Origin: Agrococcus baldri
GTDB lineage: Bacteria; Actinomycetota; Actinomycetes; Actinomycetales; Microbacteriaceae
DNA: 64,000 nucleotides
NCBI GenBank assembly: GCA_007988785.1
Contig: BJUU01000011.1
Span: forward strand, 41,363 to 105,362
Direction: 5' to 3'
Part shown: positions 37,468 to 47,213 of the stretch, one piece after another
Numbering within the stretch: position 1 is the first letter of the stretch
Layout of the letters: every line of letters begins with the position of its first letter
The notes under the pieces: model-generated
What the model was told of the DNA's origin: nothing
Seen by the model: the letters and a program-made list of their open reading frames with translations, nothing else
The model's database searches: none
Made by a program: the position numbers and the translations under genes

Positions 37468-38496
37468 TCATACCCCGTCGAGCGTTGCATCCCCGCTGGA
37501 GCCCGGTGCCGTGTCGGCGCGCGCGTGGCGCATGCCCGACGGCGTCGCGACGCGGCCGCGCGGCGTGCGGCCGATGAGGCCCTCGCGCACGAGGAACGGC
37601 TCGACGACCGACTCGATCGTGTCGGCCTCCTCGCCGATCGCCGCGGCGAGCGTCGACAGGCCGACCGGGCCGCCGCCGAAGCGGTGCGCGATGGTGTGCA
37701 GCACGGCGCGGTCGATGCGGTCGAGACCGGCCTCGTCGACGTCGTAGAGCTCGAGCGCGGCACGCACGCCCTCCAGGTCGCTCGAGCCCGCGTGCACGAG
37801 CAGCCAGTCGCGCACGCGCCGCAGCAGCCGGTTGGCGATGCGCGGGGTGCCGCGCGAGCGGCCGGCGAGCTCTGCCAGCGCGGCGGGCTCGATGCCGAGC
37901 TCCATCAGCCGCGCGGAGCGCGCGAGCACGCGCTCGAGGTCGGTGCTCTCGTAGAACTCCAGGTGCGCGGTGAAGCCGAAGCGGTCGCGCAGCGGCGCGG
38001 GCAGCATGCCCGATCGCGTCGTCGCCCCGACGAGCGTGAAGGGCGCGAGCTCGAGCGGGATGGACGAGGCGCCGGCGCCCTTGCCGACCATGATGTCGAC
38101 CCGGAAGTCCTCCATGGCGAGGTAGAGCATCTCCTCGGCGGCGCGCGACATGCGGTGGATCTCGTCGATGAACAGCACCTCGCCGGGCACGAGCGCCGAG
38201 AGCACCGCTGCCAGGTCGCCCGCGTGCTGGATCGCGGGACCGGACGAGTACCGGATCGGGCGGCCGGTCTCGGCGCCGATGATGGTCGCGAGCGTGGTCT
38301 TGCCGAGCCCCGGGGGGCCGGCGAGCAGGATGTGGTCGGGCGCTCGGTCCTGCAGCCGAGCGGCGTGCAGCAGCACCTGGAGCTGCCCCTTGACCTTCGG
38401 CTGCCCGACGAACTCGGCGAGGCTGCCGGGCCGCAGGGCGCCCTCGAAGGCGAGCTCGTCAGCGGATGCGGCGGGGTCGACGAGCGGGTCGGTCAC
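37468..38496 (-). CDS. ruvB: Holliday junction branch-migration ATPase RuvB
   Basis: 342 residues. AAA+ motor with Walker [12 protein letters not shown], Walker [12 protein letters not shown], sensor [18 protein letters not shown] and a carboxy-terminal winged helix ending in RTPRGRVAT. It drives branch migration with RuvA. The GTG start overlaps the ruvA stop (GTGA). Part of ruvC-ruvA-ruvB on the minus strand. Confidence 0.97.
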   Translation of the reverse strand: MTDPLVDPAASADELAFEGALRPGSLAEFVGQPKVKGQLQVLLHAARLQDRAPDHILLAGPPGLGKTTLATIIGAETGRPIRYSSGPAIQHAGDLAAVLSALVPGEVLFIDEIHRMSRAAEEMLYLAMEDFRVDIMVGKGAGASSIPLELAPFTLVGATTRSGMLPAPLRDRFGFTAHLEFYESTDLERVLARSARLMELGIEPAALAELAGRSRGTPRIANRLLRRVRDWLLVHAGSSDLEGVRAALELYDVDEAGLDRIDRAVLHTIAHRFGGGPVGLSTLAAAIGEEADTIESVVEPFLVREGLIGRTPRGRVATPSGMRHARADTAPGSSGDATLDGV

Positions 38497-39092
38497 GACC
38501 GCGCTCCGGGCCCGAGGATCGCCAGCGCGGCGCGCAGCAGGGTGCCGGTCGTTCCGACCGCGTCGGGCGCTGCGGTCGCCGCTCGCTCGATCGCGTCGCT
38601 CGCGGTGCGCTCCGCCCACCCGAGCCCCGTGAGGGCCGTGAGCACGTCGGCCCGCGCATCCGACCCCTTCGCCGTCGCGGCCGCGGCGGGAGCGGCGAGC
38701 TTGCCGCTCAGCTGCAGGATGAGCAGCTTGGCGGTCTTGGGGCCGATGCCGCTCACCGCCTTGAAGGCCTTCTCGTCCTGGCCGTCGACGGCCCGCGAGA
38801 GCTCGTCGGGCGTGAGGTGGGCGAGCACGCCGAGCGCCGACTTGGGGCCGACGCCCGAGACGGCGATGAGCAGCTCGAAGGCGTCGAGCTCCGCCTCGGT
38901 CTCGAAGCCGTAGAGCGAGAGCTCGTCCTCACGCACCACCAGATGGGTGTGCAGGGCGATGCGGGCACCGATGCGCGCGCCGAGCGAGCACGGGGGCGTC
39001 ACGGCCACGGCGTAGCCGATGCCGCCGACGCCGACCACGAGCCGCTGCCCGCGGGCGGAGAGCACGGTGCCGTCGAGGCTGGAGATCACCAC
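38493..39092 (-). CDS. ruvA: Holliday junction DNA helicase subunit RuvA
   Basis: 199 residues. An OB-fold domain (about 1-62), tandem helix-hairpin-helix motifs ([18 protein letters not shown] and [18 protein letters not shown]) and a carboxy-terminal domain III that touches RuvB. It tetramerises on four-way junctions. It overlaps ruvB and is separated from ruvC by a small gene on the opposite strand. Confidence 0.96.
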   Translation of the reverse strand: MVISSLDGTVLSARGQRLVVGVGGIGYAVAVTPPCSLGARIGARIALHTHLVVREDELSLYGFETEAELDAFELLIAVSGVGPKSALGVLAHLTPDELSRAVDGQDEKAFKAVSGIGPKTAKLLILQLSGKLAAPAAAATAKGSDARADVLTALTGLGWAERTASDAIERAATAAPDAVGTTGTLLRAALAILGPGARS

Positions 39093-39160
39093 GTCAGCCT
39101 AGGCGGCAGGCACGCGATACGGTGGATACCGACACCCCTGCCCCGTGAAACTGGAGCCCC

Positions 39161-39358
39161 ATGAACGCCACCACCGTGCTGTCCTTCGTCGTCGCGATGG
39201 TCTTCGTCGTCGGCGGCCTGCTGCTCATGGGGTACTCGTTCGAGACGCCGGGCTTCGAGCTGATCATGTTCTCGGCCGGTGCCGTCGCCGAGTTCATCGG
39301 CGTGGCGATCCCGGCGCTGCTGGCGCGCAGCGTCACGCGCAAGTCGAGCCGGCAGTAG
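39161..39358 (+). CDS. Small two-helix membrane protein between ruvA and ruvC
   Basis: 65 residues with two hydrophobic segments (about 5-26, TVLSFVVAMVFVVGGLLLMG, and 33-54) and a basic carboxy end. It is encoded opposite to ruvC and ruvA and splits that cluster. A CTGGAG lies four bases before the ATG. It is probably real because it has clear membrane topology and a ribosome site; no family was recognised. Confidence 0.65.
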   Translation: MNATTVLSFVVAMVFVVGGLLLMGYSFETPGFELIMFSAGAVAEFIGVAIPALLARSVTRKSSRQ

Positions 39359-39375
39359 GCGCAGCGGCTCCGCGC

Positions 39376-39960
39376 TCAGCGCCGAGCCCGCCCCGCTCTC
39401 GCGGCGGCCTCCGCCGCCGCCCAGGCGCGCTGCGCCGGCGTCGCCTGCCCGCCGCCCGCCTCGCTGCCGGGACGCGTGGCGCGCACGCGCCAGCCCTCGG
39501 CGATCGCGATCGCCAGCGCATCCGCCGCGTCCGCGGGCTTCGGTGCGGCCTCGAGCCGCAGCAGCCTGCGCACCATCTCGCCCACCTGGCGCTTGTCGGC
39601 GGCGCCGTAGCCGGTGACGGCGGCCTTCACCTCGGTGGGGGTGAGCAGCGCGATGGGGATCTCGCGCTCGGCGGCGGCGCGCAGCACGATGCCGGAGATC
39701 TGCGCGACGCCCATGACGCTGCGCAGGTTCGCCTGCGCGAACACGCGCTCGAGCGCGATGGCGTCGGGGCGGTGCGCGTCGATCGCGGCCTCGACGCCGC
39801 GCGCGATGCGCAGCAGCCGCTGCTCGATCGGCTCGTCGGCCGCGGAGCGCAGCACCTCGACGTGCACGAGGCTCGGCACCCGGTGCGCGACGTCGACGAC
39901 GCCGACGCCGCAGCGCGTCAGCCCGGGGTCGACGCCGAGCACGCGCACCGGCGACGCCAT
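39376..39960 (-). CDS. ruvC: Crossover junction endodeoxyribonuclease RuvC
   Basis: 194 residues. RNase-H fold with the first catalytic Asp in VLGVDPGLTRCGVGVV, Glu in IALERVFAQANLRSVMG, and the carboxy-terminal acidic pair in KPADAADALAIAIAEGW. It resolves Holliday junctions with RuvAB. It follows the YebC-family gene by four bases, a standard actinobacterial order. Confidence 0.96.
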   Translation of the reverse strand: MASPVRVLGVDPGLTRCGVGVVDVAHRVPSLVHVEVLRSAADEPIEQRLLRIARGVEAAIDAHRPDAIALERVFAQANLRSVMGVAQISGIVLRAAAEREIPIALLTPTEVKAAVTGYGAADKRQVGEMVRRLLRLEAAPKPADAADALAIAIAEGWRVRATRPGSEAGGGQATPAQRAWAAAEAAARAGRARR

Positions 39961-39964
39961 CCGG

Positions 39965-40732
39965 CTACTCGTCGTCGTCGGCGTCGAGCTCTGCCTGCAC
40001 CGATGCCGGGATGTCGAGGTTCGCGTAGACGTTCTGCACGTCGTCGCTGTCCTCGAGCGCATCGATGAGGCGGAAGATCCTGCGGGCCGTCTCGGCGTCG
40101 ACCTCGACCTTGAGGTTCGGCACGAACTCGACATCCGCCGAGTCGTAGTCGATGCCCGCCTCCTGCAGCGCCGTGCGCACGGCGACGAGGTCGGTGGCCT
40201 CCGAGAGCACCTCGAAGCCGCCGCCCTGATCGGTGACCTCCTCGGCGCCGGCGTCGAGCACGGCGAGCAGGATGTCGTCCTCGGCGACCTCGTCGGTCTT
40301 CGTCACCGAGACGACGCCCTTGCGGCTGAAGTTGTAGGCGACCGAGCCGGGGTCGGCCATGGTGCCGCCGTTGCGGGTCATGGCCGTGCGCACCTCGGCG
40401 GCAGCCCGGTTCCTGTTGTCGGTCAGGCACTCGATCATGAGCGCGACGCCGTTCGCGCCGTAGCCCTCGTAGAGGATCGTCGCGTACTCGATGGACTCGC
40501 CCGTGAGCCCAGCGCCGCGCTTGATCGCGCGGTCGATGTTGTCGTTGGGGACGCTCGTCTTCTTCGCCTTCTGCACGGCGTCGACGAGGGTCGGGTTGCC
40601 TGCCAGGTCGGCGCCGCCGATCTTGGCTGCGACCTCGATGTTCTTGATGAGCTTCGCGAACGACTTGGCACGCTTGGCGTCGATGACGGCCTTCTTGTGC
40701 TTGGTCGTCGCCCACTTGGAGTGTCCGGACAT
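39965..40732 (-). CDS. YebC/PmpR family DNA-binding regulatory protein
   Basis: 255 residues. It begins with the signature [20 protein letters not shown] and contains [13 protein letters not shown] and [20 protein letters not shown]. It was classed as a transcription regulator (PmpR); recent work also links YebC paralogues to translation of proline stretches, the job also served by EF-P. The acidic tail is longer than in enteric forms. It is upstream of ruvC. Confidence 0.95.
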   Translation of the reverse strand: MSGHSKWATTKHKKAVIDAKRAKSFAKLIKNIEVAAKIGGADLAGNPTLVDAVQKAKKTSVPNDNIDRAIKRGAGLTGESIEYATILYEGYGANGVALMIECLTDNRNRAAAEVRTAMTRNGGTMADPGSVAYNFSRKGVVSVTKTDEVAEDDILLAVLDAGAEEVTDQGGGFEVLSEATDLVAVRTALQEAGIDYDSADVEFVPNLKVEVDAETARRIFRLIDALEDSDDVQNVYANLDIPASVQAELDADDDE

Positions 40733-40781
40733 GGTGCTTCCTGATCGCGGGACGGGGACGCCCCACTCTACTCGGCGAGCG

Positions 40782-41402
40782 CTAGGCGGTCTGCGAGCGC
40801 ACGCCCGCGGCGCGCAGCTCGAGGGCGGCGAGCGCGTCGAGACCGGCACGGTCGGCGGTGCGCAGGGCGGCCAGCGGGTCCGGTGCCGCGGTGAGCACCT
40901 TCGCGGTCGGCTGCCCGACGAGGGCGCGCAGCGCGAGCAGGTCGCGACCGGCAGGCGTCTCGGCCAGCCGCCTGCTCGCGCCGGCGCGGGTCGCGAAGCG
41001 CAGTCGCGGGATGAGCCAGATCAGCACGAGCAGCAGCACGGGCAGCAGCCACAGCGCGGTGCTGACCGTGGTGGCCATCGCCTCGACCGCGCCGCGCAGC
41101 GCCGTGCCTGCGGCCGCGAGGTCGTCGGCGGAGCCCGCCCCGTCTCGGAACGGCTGGGCGACGCCCTCTCCCACGAACGGCACCTGCGCGAGCGCGTCGC
41201 CCGCATCCGTCAGCGTGGTCGCGAAGCCGCCCCCGGCATCCTCGATCTGCGTGCCGAAGGCGCCGAGCGACGCGATCGCCTCGCGCACCTGCTGCGAGAT
41301 CCAGATGGCGGCGACGATGGTGCCGATGGCGACCAGGTCGCCGACGACCTGCCAGATCGCGCGGCCGGGTCTGCTGGAGTAGAGCTGCACGCTCCGATCC
41401 AA
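40782..41402 (-). CDS. Predicted membrane protein, unknown function
   Basis: 206 residues with two membrane helices, at about 18-38 ([20 protein letters not shown]) and 115-135 ([20 protein letters not shown]). Between them lies an Ala/Gly-rich extracytoplasmic segment that could form a helical hairpin. The carboxy-terminal domain of about 70 residues is cytoplasmic and helical. Its family was not recognised. It is inserted between yebC and the DMT transporter and pdxT genes. Confidence 0.75.
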   Translation of the reverse strand: MDRSVQLYSSRPGRAIWQVVGDLVAIGTIVAAIWISQQVREAIASLGAFGTQIEDAGGGFATTLTDAGDALAQVPFVGEGVAQPFRDGAGSADDLAAAGTALRGAVEAMATTVSTALWLLPVLLLVLIWLIPRLRFATRAGASRRLAETPAGRDLLALRALVGQPTAKVLTAAPDPLAALRTADRAGLDALAALELRAAGVRSQTA

Positions 41403-41422
41403 GCACGGTGGATGCGCGGCCG

Positions 41423-41464
41423 GGCCGATCGGATCAGGCCGATCGGATCAGGCCGATCGGATCA
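41423..41464. repeat. Three perfect 14-bp tandem repeats
   Basis: The unit GGCCGATCGGATCA occurs three times without a mismatch at 41423, 41437 and 41451. Each unit contains the palindrome CCGATCGG. The stop codon of the DMT transporter (41462-41464) is formed by the last three bases of the array. Confidence 0.95.
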
Positions 41465-42409
41465 CATCCGTGCGGTCACCTTCGACCTGGGCCGCTGCCC
41501 GACGAGGATGCCGGCACCGATCACGACGGCGGCGCCGATGATCTGCCAGATGCCGAGCTCCTCCCCCAGCACCAGCACGCCGAGCGTGACGGCGACGACG
41601 GGGATGAGGTAGGTCACCGTGGCCGAGACGGTCGGCCCGACGGCGCGCACCACCTCGAACTGCAGGATGTAGGCGACGCCGGTGCCGATGGCGCCGAGCG
41701 CGATGACGGCCAGCAGCGCGAGCGGCAGCTGCGACGGCTCGCCGTGCACGGAGATGGGCGACCAGCCCTCCACGAGGCTCCAGGTGACGAGGGCGACGAG
41801 CGCCATCGGGAAGCCGGTGATCATGAGCGCTGTCGGGTGCGCGATGCCCGGCACCTCGGTGTGCGCGAGCAGGCGGCGGTTCAGCGTCCAGCCCACGCCG
41901 TAGGAGGCGCCGCCGAGCACGGCGATGCCGAAGCCGAGCAGGTCGGGGCCCGCGTCGGCCCAGGGCTGCGCGATGAGCACCACGCCCAGCAGGCCCAGCA
42001 GCACGGCAGCGAGCTTCTTCGGCGTCAGCCGGTCGCTCGGGAGCAGGAGCAGCGCGAACAGCACCGTCGCGACGGGCGTGATCGCGTTGCCGAGGCCGGC
42101 GGCGGCCGAGGAGATGCGCGTCTCGGCGACCACGAAGGCCGTGAACGGCAGCGCGGTCAGGAAGAACGAGCAGATCGCCAGCAGCCCCCACGTGCGGCCG
42201 TCCTTCGGCAGCCGGGTGCGGGTCGCGGCGGCGAGCAGGGCGAGCGTGATCGCGGCGATGCCGATGCGCAGCGTCGCGATCTGCATGGGGTGCAGTGCTT
42301 CCAGGCCGAGCTTCATGAGCAGGAACGAGGAGCCCCAGATCACGGCGAGGCCGATCCACATCGCCTGCCAGGGGATGCGACTGAGAGCGCTGGTCACGAG
42401 TTCATCCAA
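41462..42409 (-). CDS. EamA/DMT-family transporter
   Basis: 315 residues, ten hydrophobic helices in two EamA halves. The first half starts WIGLAVIWGSSFLLMKLG; the second carries SYGVGWTLNRRLLAHTE and LIPVVAVTLGVLVLGEELGI, the typical end-of-repeat motif. It probably exports a metabolite or amino acid; the substrate is unknown. It follows pdxT by 17 bp, so co-expression with pyridoxal phosphate synthesis is possible. Confidence 0.88.
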   Translation of the reverse strand: MDELVTSALSRIPWQAMWIGLAVIWGSSFLLMKLGLEALHPMQIATLRIGIAAITLALLAAATRTRLPKDGRTWGLLAICSFFLTALPFTAFVVAETRISSAAAGLGNAITPVATVLFALLLLPSDRLTPKKLAAVLLGLLGVVLIAQPWADAGPDLLGFGIAVLGGASYGVGWTLNRRLLAHTEVPGIAHPTALMITGFPMALVALVTWSLVEGWSPISVHGEPSQLPLALLAVIALGAIGTGVAYILQFEVVRAVGPTVSATVTYLIPVVAVTLGVLVLGEELGIWQIIGAAVVIGAGILVGQRPRSKVTARM

Positions 42410-42426
42410 AGCACCTGGTCATCCGA

Positions 42427-43017
42427 TCACGGGCCGGTGACACGGTCGAGGAATCGCCGGTGGAATCGCGTCTCGCCCTCGACCTCCGGGTGGAACGCGG
42501 TGGCGAGCAGCGGGCCCTGCTCGACCGCGACGATGCGCCCGTCGACGCTCGCGAGCACCTCGACGCCGGCGCCGGCGCGCTCGACGACAGGCGCCCGGAT
42601 GAACGTCGCGTGCACGGCCGGCTCCCCGAGCGCCGGGACGTCGATGCTCGCCTCGAAGGAGTCGACCTGGCTGCCGAACGCGTTGCGGCGCACGTCGACG
42701 TCGATGCCCCCGAACGGCAGCTGCGTCGGGAGGCCGTCGAGGATGCGCTCAGCCAGCAGGATGAGGCCCGCGCACGTGCCGTACACGGGCATCCCCGCCG
42801 CGATGCGGTCGACGATGGGCTCGCGCAGGCCGAACAGCCTCGAGAGCTTGTCGATGACGCTCGACTCGCCGCCGGGCAGCACGAGGCCGTCGACGGCGTC
42901 GAGCTGCGCGGGGGTGCGCACGAGCGACACCTCGGCGCCCAGCGACGCGAGCACGGCCGCGTGCTCGCGCACATCCCCCTGCAGCGCGAGCACCCCGACG
43001 CGCGGGGTCGCGCCCAC
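42427..43017 (-). CDS. pdxT: Pyridoxal 5'-phosphate synthase glutaminase subunit
   Basis: 196 residues. Class I glutaminase: the nucleophile Cys lies in [14 protein letters not shown], and the His-Glu pair in [13 protein letters not shown]. It shows [15 protein letters not shown] and [14 protein letters not shown]. It passes ammonia to PdxS. It lies two bases after pdxS. Confidence 0.96.
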   Translation of the reverse strand: MGATPRVGVLALQGDVREHAAVLASLGAEVSLVRTPAQLDAVDGLVLPGGESSVIDKLSRLFGLREPIVDRIAAGMPVYGTCAGLILLAERILDGLPTQLPFGGIDVDVRRNAFGSQVDSFEASIDVPALGEPAVHATFIRAPVVERAGAGVEVLASVDGRIVAVEQGPLLATAFHPEVEGETRFHRRFLDRVTGP

Positions 43018-43019
43018 CG

Positions 43020-43910
43020 CTACCAGCCGCGCTCTGCGAGGCGGTGCGGCGCCGCCAGGTCGGCCACGTTGATGCCGACCATCGCCTCGCCCAGGCCCCT
43101 GGAGGCATCCGCGATCGCCTTCGGATCCTCGAACGCGGCCGTCGCCCTGACGATGGCCGCGGCGCGGGCCTCGGGGTCGCCCGACTTGAAGATGCCGGAG
43201 CCGACGAAGACGCCGTCGGCGCCCAGCTGCATCATCATCGCCGCGTCGGCGGGCGTCGCGACGCCGCCGGCGACGAAGAGCACCACCGGCAGCGAGCCGC
43301 GCTCGGCGACCTCGGCGACCAGCTCGTAGGGCGCCTGCAGCTCCTTGGCCGCGACGAACAGCTCGTCCTTCGACAGCGACTGCAGTCGGCGGATCTCGCC
43401 GCTGATGGTGCGGATGTGCTTGGTCGCCTCAGAGACGTCGCCGGTGCCGGCCTCGCCCTTCGAGCGGATCATCGCCGCGCCCTCGGTGATGCGGCGCAGC
43501 GCCTCGCCCAGGTTGGTGGCGCCGCACACGAACGGCACCGTGAAGGGCCACTTGTCGATGTGGTTGACGTAGTCGGCGGGGCTCAGCACCTCGGACTCGT
43601 CGATGTAGTCGACCTCGAGCGCCTCGAGCACCTGCGCCTCGACGAAGTGGCCGATGCGCGCCTTCGCCATCACCGGGATCGAGACCTCGGCCTTGATGGC
43701 GTCGATCAGGTCGGGGTCGGACATGCGCGCGACGCCGCCCTGCGCGCGGATGTCGGCGGGCACGCGCTCGAGCGCCATGACGGCGACGGCGCCGGCATCC
43801 TCGGCGATGCGTGCCTGCTCGGGGGTGACGACGTCCATGATGACGCCGCCCTTCAGCATCTCGGCCAGGCCGCGCTTGACGCGTGCGGAGCCGGTGGTGT
43901 TCTCGGTCAT
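43020..43910 (-). CDS. pdxS: Pyridoxal 5'-phosphate synthase lyase subunit
   Basis: 296 residues. (beta/alpha)8 barrel making PLP from ribose 5-phosphate, glyceraldehyde 3-phosphate and ammonia. Conserved stretches are [40 protein letters not shown] (catalytic Lys) and [16 protein letters not shown]. The barrel end is [20 protein letters not shown]. In many Actinobacteria pgsA and pim genes separate it from the HIT gene; here HIT is directly upstream. Confidence 0.97.
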   Translation of the reverse strand: MTENTTGSARVKRGLAEMLKGGVIMDVVTPEQARIAEDAGAVAVMALERVPADIRAQGGVARMSDPDLIDAIKAEVSIPVMAKARIGHFVEAQVLEALEVDYIDESEVLSPADYVNHIDKWPFTVPFVCGATNLGEALRRITEGAAMIRSKGEAGTGDVSEATKHIRTISGEIRRLQSLSKDELFVAAKELQAPYELVAEVAERGSLPVVLFVAGGVATPADAAMMMQLGADGVFVGSGIFKSGDPEARAAAIVRATAAFEDPKAIADASRGLGEAMVGINVADLAAPHRLAERGW

Positions 43911-43941
43911 GATGTGTCTCTCGTGCAGGGCGTGGCGCGGC

Positions 43942-44616
43942 TCAGGCCGGCCAGGCCGCCTGGATGTCCCGACGCATGTCCTCCAGCAGGATGGGCAGCG
44001 CCTTCGTCTTCGCGATGATCGGGAAGAAGTTCGAGTCCAGCGACCATCGGGGCACGATGTGCTGGTGCAGGTGGTCGGCGATGCCGGCGCCGGCGATGCG
44101 GCCCTGGTTCATGCCGATGTTGAAGCCCTGGCAGCGGGTGAGCTGCGAGAGCACGCGCATGGCGGTCTGCGTCAGCACCGCCATCTCGGCGACCTCCTCG
44201 GTGGTCGCCTGGTCGTACATGCCGACGTGCCGGTACGGGCAGACCATCATGTGGCCGGTGTTGTACGGGTAGAGGTTCAGCAGCACGAAGCAGGTCTCGC
44301 CGCGCGCGACGATCAGCCCCTCGTCGTCGCCGAGCTCTGGCGCGCGGCAGAACGGGCAGGCGTGCTCCTGGGGCATCTGGCCCTGCTGGATGTAGACCAT
44401 CCGATAGGGCGTCCAGAGGCGCTGGAACTCGTCCGGCACACCGGGCAGCTCGCTCGACATCTGGGTGGGCGCTCCCCAGGCGTGCTCGGCGACCAGCGGC
44501 GCCTCCGGCTCGGGAGCGGGCTCGAAGGCCGGGAGCGAGTCGCGGTGCACGGCTGCGCGCTCCGCCGGCTCGTCGAGTGCGGGGTCGTCCCCGCGGCGGT
44601 GGCTCTCGTCCGTCAC
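43942..44616 (-). CDS. HIT-domain protein
   Basis: 224 residues. A 70-residue acidic, Pro-rich amino end precedes the HIT hydrolase domain. A CPFCRAPE motif probably binds zinc, and the nucleotide-hydrolase triad is [10 protein letters not shown]. Actinobacterial members of this group resemble AP4A phosphorylases. The GTG overlaps the thrS stop (GTGA), a conserved pair. Confidence 0.9.
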   Translation of the reverse strand: MTDESHRRGDDPALDEPAERAAVHRDSLPAFEPAPEPEAPLVAEHAWGAPTQMSSELPGVPDEFQRLWTPYRMVYIQQGQMPQEHACPFCRAPELGDDEGLIVARGETCFVLLNLYPYNTGHMMVCPYRHVGMYDQATTEEVAEMAVLTQTAMRVLSQLTRCQGFNIGMNQGRIAGAGIADHLHQHIVPRWSLDSNFFPIIAKTKALPILLEDMRRDIQAAWPA

Positions 44617-46583
44617 ACGTGGGCCTTCGTCTCGACAGCCTCCACGATGCGCGCGATCGCCTCGTCGACCGGCACCCCGTTGTCCTGCGTGCCGTCGCGG
44701 AACCGGAAGGAGACGCTGCCCGCCTCCTTGTCGGTCGCGCCGGCGATGAGCTGGAAGGGCACCTTCATGAGCGTGTGGTTGCGGATCTTCTTCTGCATCC
44801 GCTCGTCCGAGCGGTCGACCTCGACGCGCACGCCCTTCGCGCGCAGCTTCGCCGCGATCTCGTCCAGGTAGTCGGCGAAGTTCTCCGCCACCGGCACGCC
44901 GACGACCTGCACGGGCGCGAGCCACACCGGGAAGGCGCCCGCGTAGTGCTCGAGCAGGATGGCGAAGAAGCGCTCGATCGAGCCGAACAGCGCGCGGTGG
45001 ATCATGATCGGCCGCTGCTTCGAGCCGTCGGCCGCCGTGTACTCCAGCTCGAAGCGCTCCGGCAGGTTGAAGTCGAGCTGCACCGTCGAGAGCTGCCACG
45101 AGCGGCCGATGGCGTCGGTCACCTTCAGGTCGATCTTCGGCCCGTAGAAGGCGGCCTCGCCCGGCTCCTCCACGACGTCAAGCCCGGATGCGCGCGCGAC
45201 GCGCCGCAGCGCATCCGTCGCCGTCTCCCAGATGGCCTCGTCGCCGATCCACTTCGACTTCTCGTCGTCGCGCATCGACAGCTCGAGGCGGAAGTCGGTG
45301 AGGCCGAAGTCGCTCAGCAGCGAGAGCACGAACTCGAGGACCTTGGTGGTCTCCTCCTCGAGCTGCTCGGGGGTGACGAACAGGTGCGCGTCGTCCTGCG
45401 TGAAGCCGCGCACGCGGGTGAGCCCGTGCAGGGCGCCGGAGAGCTCGTTGCGGTAGACGGTGCCGTTCTCGGCCAGTCGCAGCGGCAGGTCGCGGTAGCT
45501 GCGCGAGCGCTCCTTGTAGATGAGGATGTGCATCGGGCAGTTCATGGGCTTGAGGTAGTAGTCGACGCCCTGCTTGGTGATGTTGCCGGCCTCGTCGCGC
45601 TCCTCATCCATGTGGATGGGCGGCCAGATGCCGTCGGCGTAGGTCACCAGGTGGTTCGAGGTCTCGAACAGGTCGCGCTTGGTGATGTGCGGCGTGTAGA
45701 CGTAGCTGTAGCCCTGCTCGATGTGGCGGCGGCGGGCGTGCTGCTCCATCTCGCCGCGCACGATGCCGCCGCGCGGGTGCCACACCGACAGGCCCGAGCC
45801 GATCTCATCCGGGAACGAGAACAGGTCGAGCTCGCGGCCGAGCTTGCGGTGGTCGCGCTTGGCCGCCTCCTCGAGGCGCTGCTGGTACGCGCGCAGCTCG
45901 TCCTTCGTCGGCCAGGCGGTGCCGTAGATGCGCTGCAGCTGCGGCAGCTCGGTCTTGCCGCGCCAGTAGGCGCCGGCGACGCGGGTGAGCGCGAAGCCGT
46001 TCTGGATCAGGCGCGTGGAGGGCAGGTGGGGGCCGCGGCAGAGATCCTTCCAGGCCACCTCGCCGGTCTTCGGGTCGACGTTGTCGTAGATGGTGAGCTC
46101 GCCTGCGCCCACCTCGACGGATGCGCCTTCCGCGGCACTCTCGGCGCCTCCCTTGAGCCCGATGAGCTCGAGCTTGTAGGGCTCGTCGGCGAGTTCTGCT
46201 CGGGCCTCGTCGTCAGTCACGACGCGGCGCACGAAGCGCTGCCCGGCCTTGACGATGCGCTGCATCTCCTTCTCGAGCGCCTTCAGATCGTCGCTCGAGA
46301 ACGCCTCGGCGACGTCGAAGTCGTAGTAGAAGCCGTCCTGGATGGGCGGCCCGATGCCGAGCCTCGCCTCCGGGTTGACGCGCTGCACCGCCTGCGCGAG
46401 CACGTGCGCGGCCGAGTGACGGAGGATGTCGAGGCCGTCGGGGCTGTCGATCGTCACCGGCTCGACCGTGCCCGACTCGACCGTCTGCGTCTCGGTCAGC
46501 TCGCGGGCGAGGTCCTGCAGCTCACCGTCGACGCGCATGGCGACGACGGCACGGTCGGTGAAGAGATCGAATCCGGTGGTCAC
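44613..46583 (-). CDS. thrS: Threonyl-tRNA synthetase
   Basis: 656 residues. An amino-terminal TGS domain (about 1-65), an editing domain with [14 protein letters not shown], and a class II core with [20 protein letters not shown] (zinc Cys) and [13 protein letters not shown]. The anticodon-binding domain is at the end ([18 protein letters not shown]). The start ATG is at 46581-46583. Coupled to the HIT gene. Confidence 0.97.
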   Translation of the reverse strand: MTTGFDLFTDRAVVAMRVDGELQDLARELTETQTVESGTVEPVTIDSPDGLDILRHSAAHVLAQAVQRVNPEARLGIGPPIQDGFYYDFDVAEAFSSDDLKALEKEMQRIVKAGQRFVRRVVTDDEARAELADEPYKLELIGLKGGAESAAEGASVEVGAGELTIYDNVDPKTGEVAWKDLCRGPHLPSTRLIQNGFALTRVAGAYWRGKTELPQLQRIYGTAWPTKDELRAYQQRLEEAAKRDHRKLGRELDLFSFPDEIGSGLSVWHPRGGIVRGEMEQHARRRHIEQGYSYVYTPHITKRDLFETSNHLVTYADGIWPPIHMDEERDEAGNITKQGVDYYLKPMNCPMHILIYKERSRSYRDLPLRLAENGTVYRNELSGALHGLTRVRGFTQDDAHLFVTPEQLEEETTKVLEFVLSLLSDFGLTDFRLELSMRDDEKSKWIGDEAIWETATDALRRVARASGLDVVEEPGEAAFYGPKIDLKVTDAIGRSWQLSTVQLDFNLPERFELEYTAADGSKQRPIMIHRALFGSIERFFAILLEHYAGAFPVWLAPVQVVGVPVAENFADYLDEIAAKLRAKGVRVEVDRSDERMQKKIRNHTLMKVPFQLIAGATDKEAGSVSFRFRDGTQDNGVPVDEAIARIVEAVETKAHV

Positions 46584-46644
46584 CAGTCCATCGTAGGCGC
46601 GCGGGCGCGTCCCGCGCCGCGAGGCACGCGACGCGCCCTGCCGG

Positions 46645-47109
46645 TCAGGCGGCGGCGCCCGGCTGCACGTCGAGCACCCACGTCACGCCGAATCGGTCGG
46701 TGAGCATCCCGAAGCCCGGGCTCCACGCGGAAGCCGCGAGCGGCTCGATGATGTCGGCGCCCTCCGCGAGCCGCTCCCAGATCGCGAGCACCTCCTCGAG
46801 GCTCTGCCCGCGGGCGGACTGGAAGAAGCTGCGATCGGTGATCGTCGTGCCGTGCTCGCGGCGGGTCGTGCCGGCGGTCGCGACAGGATCGACGTCGGTG
46901 CCGGGGATGTCGTAGGCCATGATCCGGAAGCCGTCCTCGTTCTCCACCTGGCCGAAGACGATCCGGTCGGCGTCCGGCGCGTCGCTCGGCATCCCGAGGT
47001 CGCCGTAGGTCGAGACGGTGACGGATCCGCCGAACGCGGACGCGTAGAGCTGCAGCGCGCTGCGAGCGGTGCCGCGGAAGTTGAGGTGGGTGGTGGTCGT
47101 GATGCTCAT
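46645..47109 (-). CDS. PhnB-like VOC-superfamily protein
   Basis: 154 residues. The amino end [20 protein letters not shown] and the carboxy end [19 protein letters not shown] are typical of the PhnB/DUF1338-like VOC proteins often labelled 3-demethylubiquinone methyltransferase-like. The true activity is unknown. Divergent from a WYL regulator 104 bp away, a frequent pairing, so it is likely that regulator's target. Confidence 0.82.
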   Translation of the reverse strand: MSITTTTHLNFRGTARSALQLYASAFGGSVTVSTYGDLGMPSDAPDADRIVFGQVENEDGFRIMAYDIPGTDVDPVATAGTTRREHGTTITDRSFFQSARGQSLEEVLAIWERLAEGADIIEPLAASAWSPGFGMLTDRFGVTWVLDVQPGAAA

Positions 47110-47173
47110 CGCTGTGCCCTTCGGGTCATCGGCGGGCCCGATGCCCTGCCGTGCGGCCAGCATCCGCGCCCAT

Positions 47174-47192
47174 GCGGACAGATCGTGTCCGC
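47174..47192. promoter_or_regulatory. Palindromic operator between VOC and WYL genes
   Basis: Perfect inverted repeat GCGGACA-N5-TGTCCGC. It sits nine bases upstream of a GATACT (-10 like, 47202-47207), which itself ends six bases before the regulator ATG. A bound dimer would block this promoter, so autoregulation is likely. Confidence 0.6.
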
Positions 47193-47213
47193 TGTCGCGG
47201 TGATACTCGATCC

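Noticed and set aside
35353..38913. A very long open frame antisense to secD, yajC and ruvB
   Set aside because: It is a shadow frame; the minus-strand genes have full family signatures and proper starts.
41423..41464. CRISPR or attachment site
   Set aside because: There are three adjacent 14-bp units with no spacers and no recombinase nearby.
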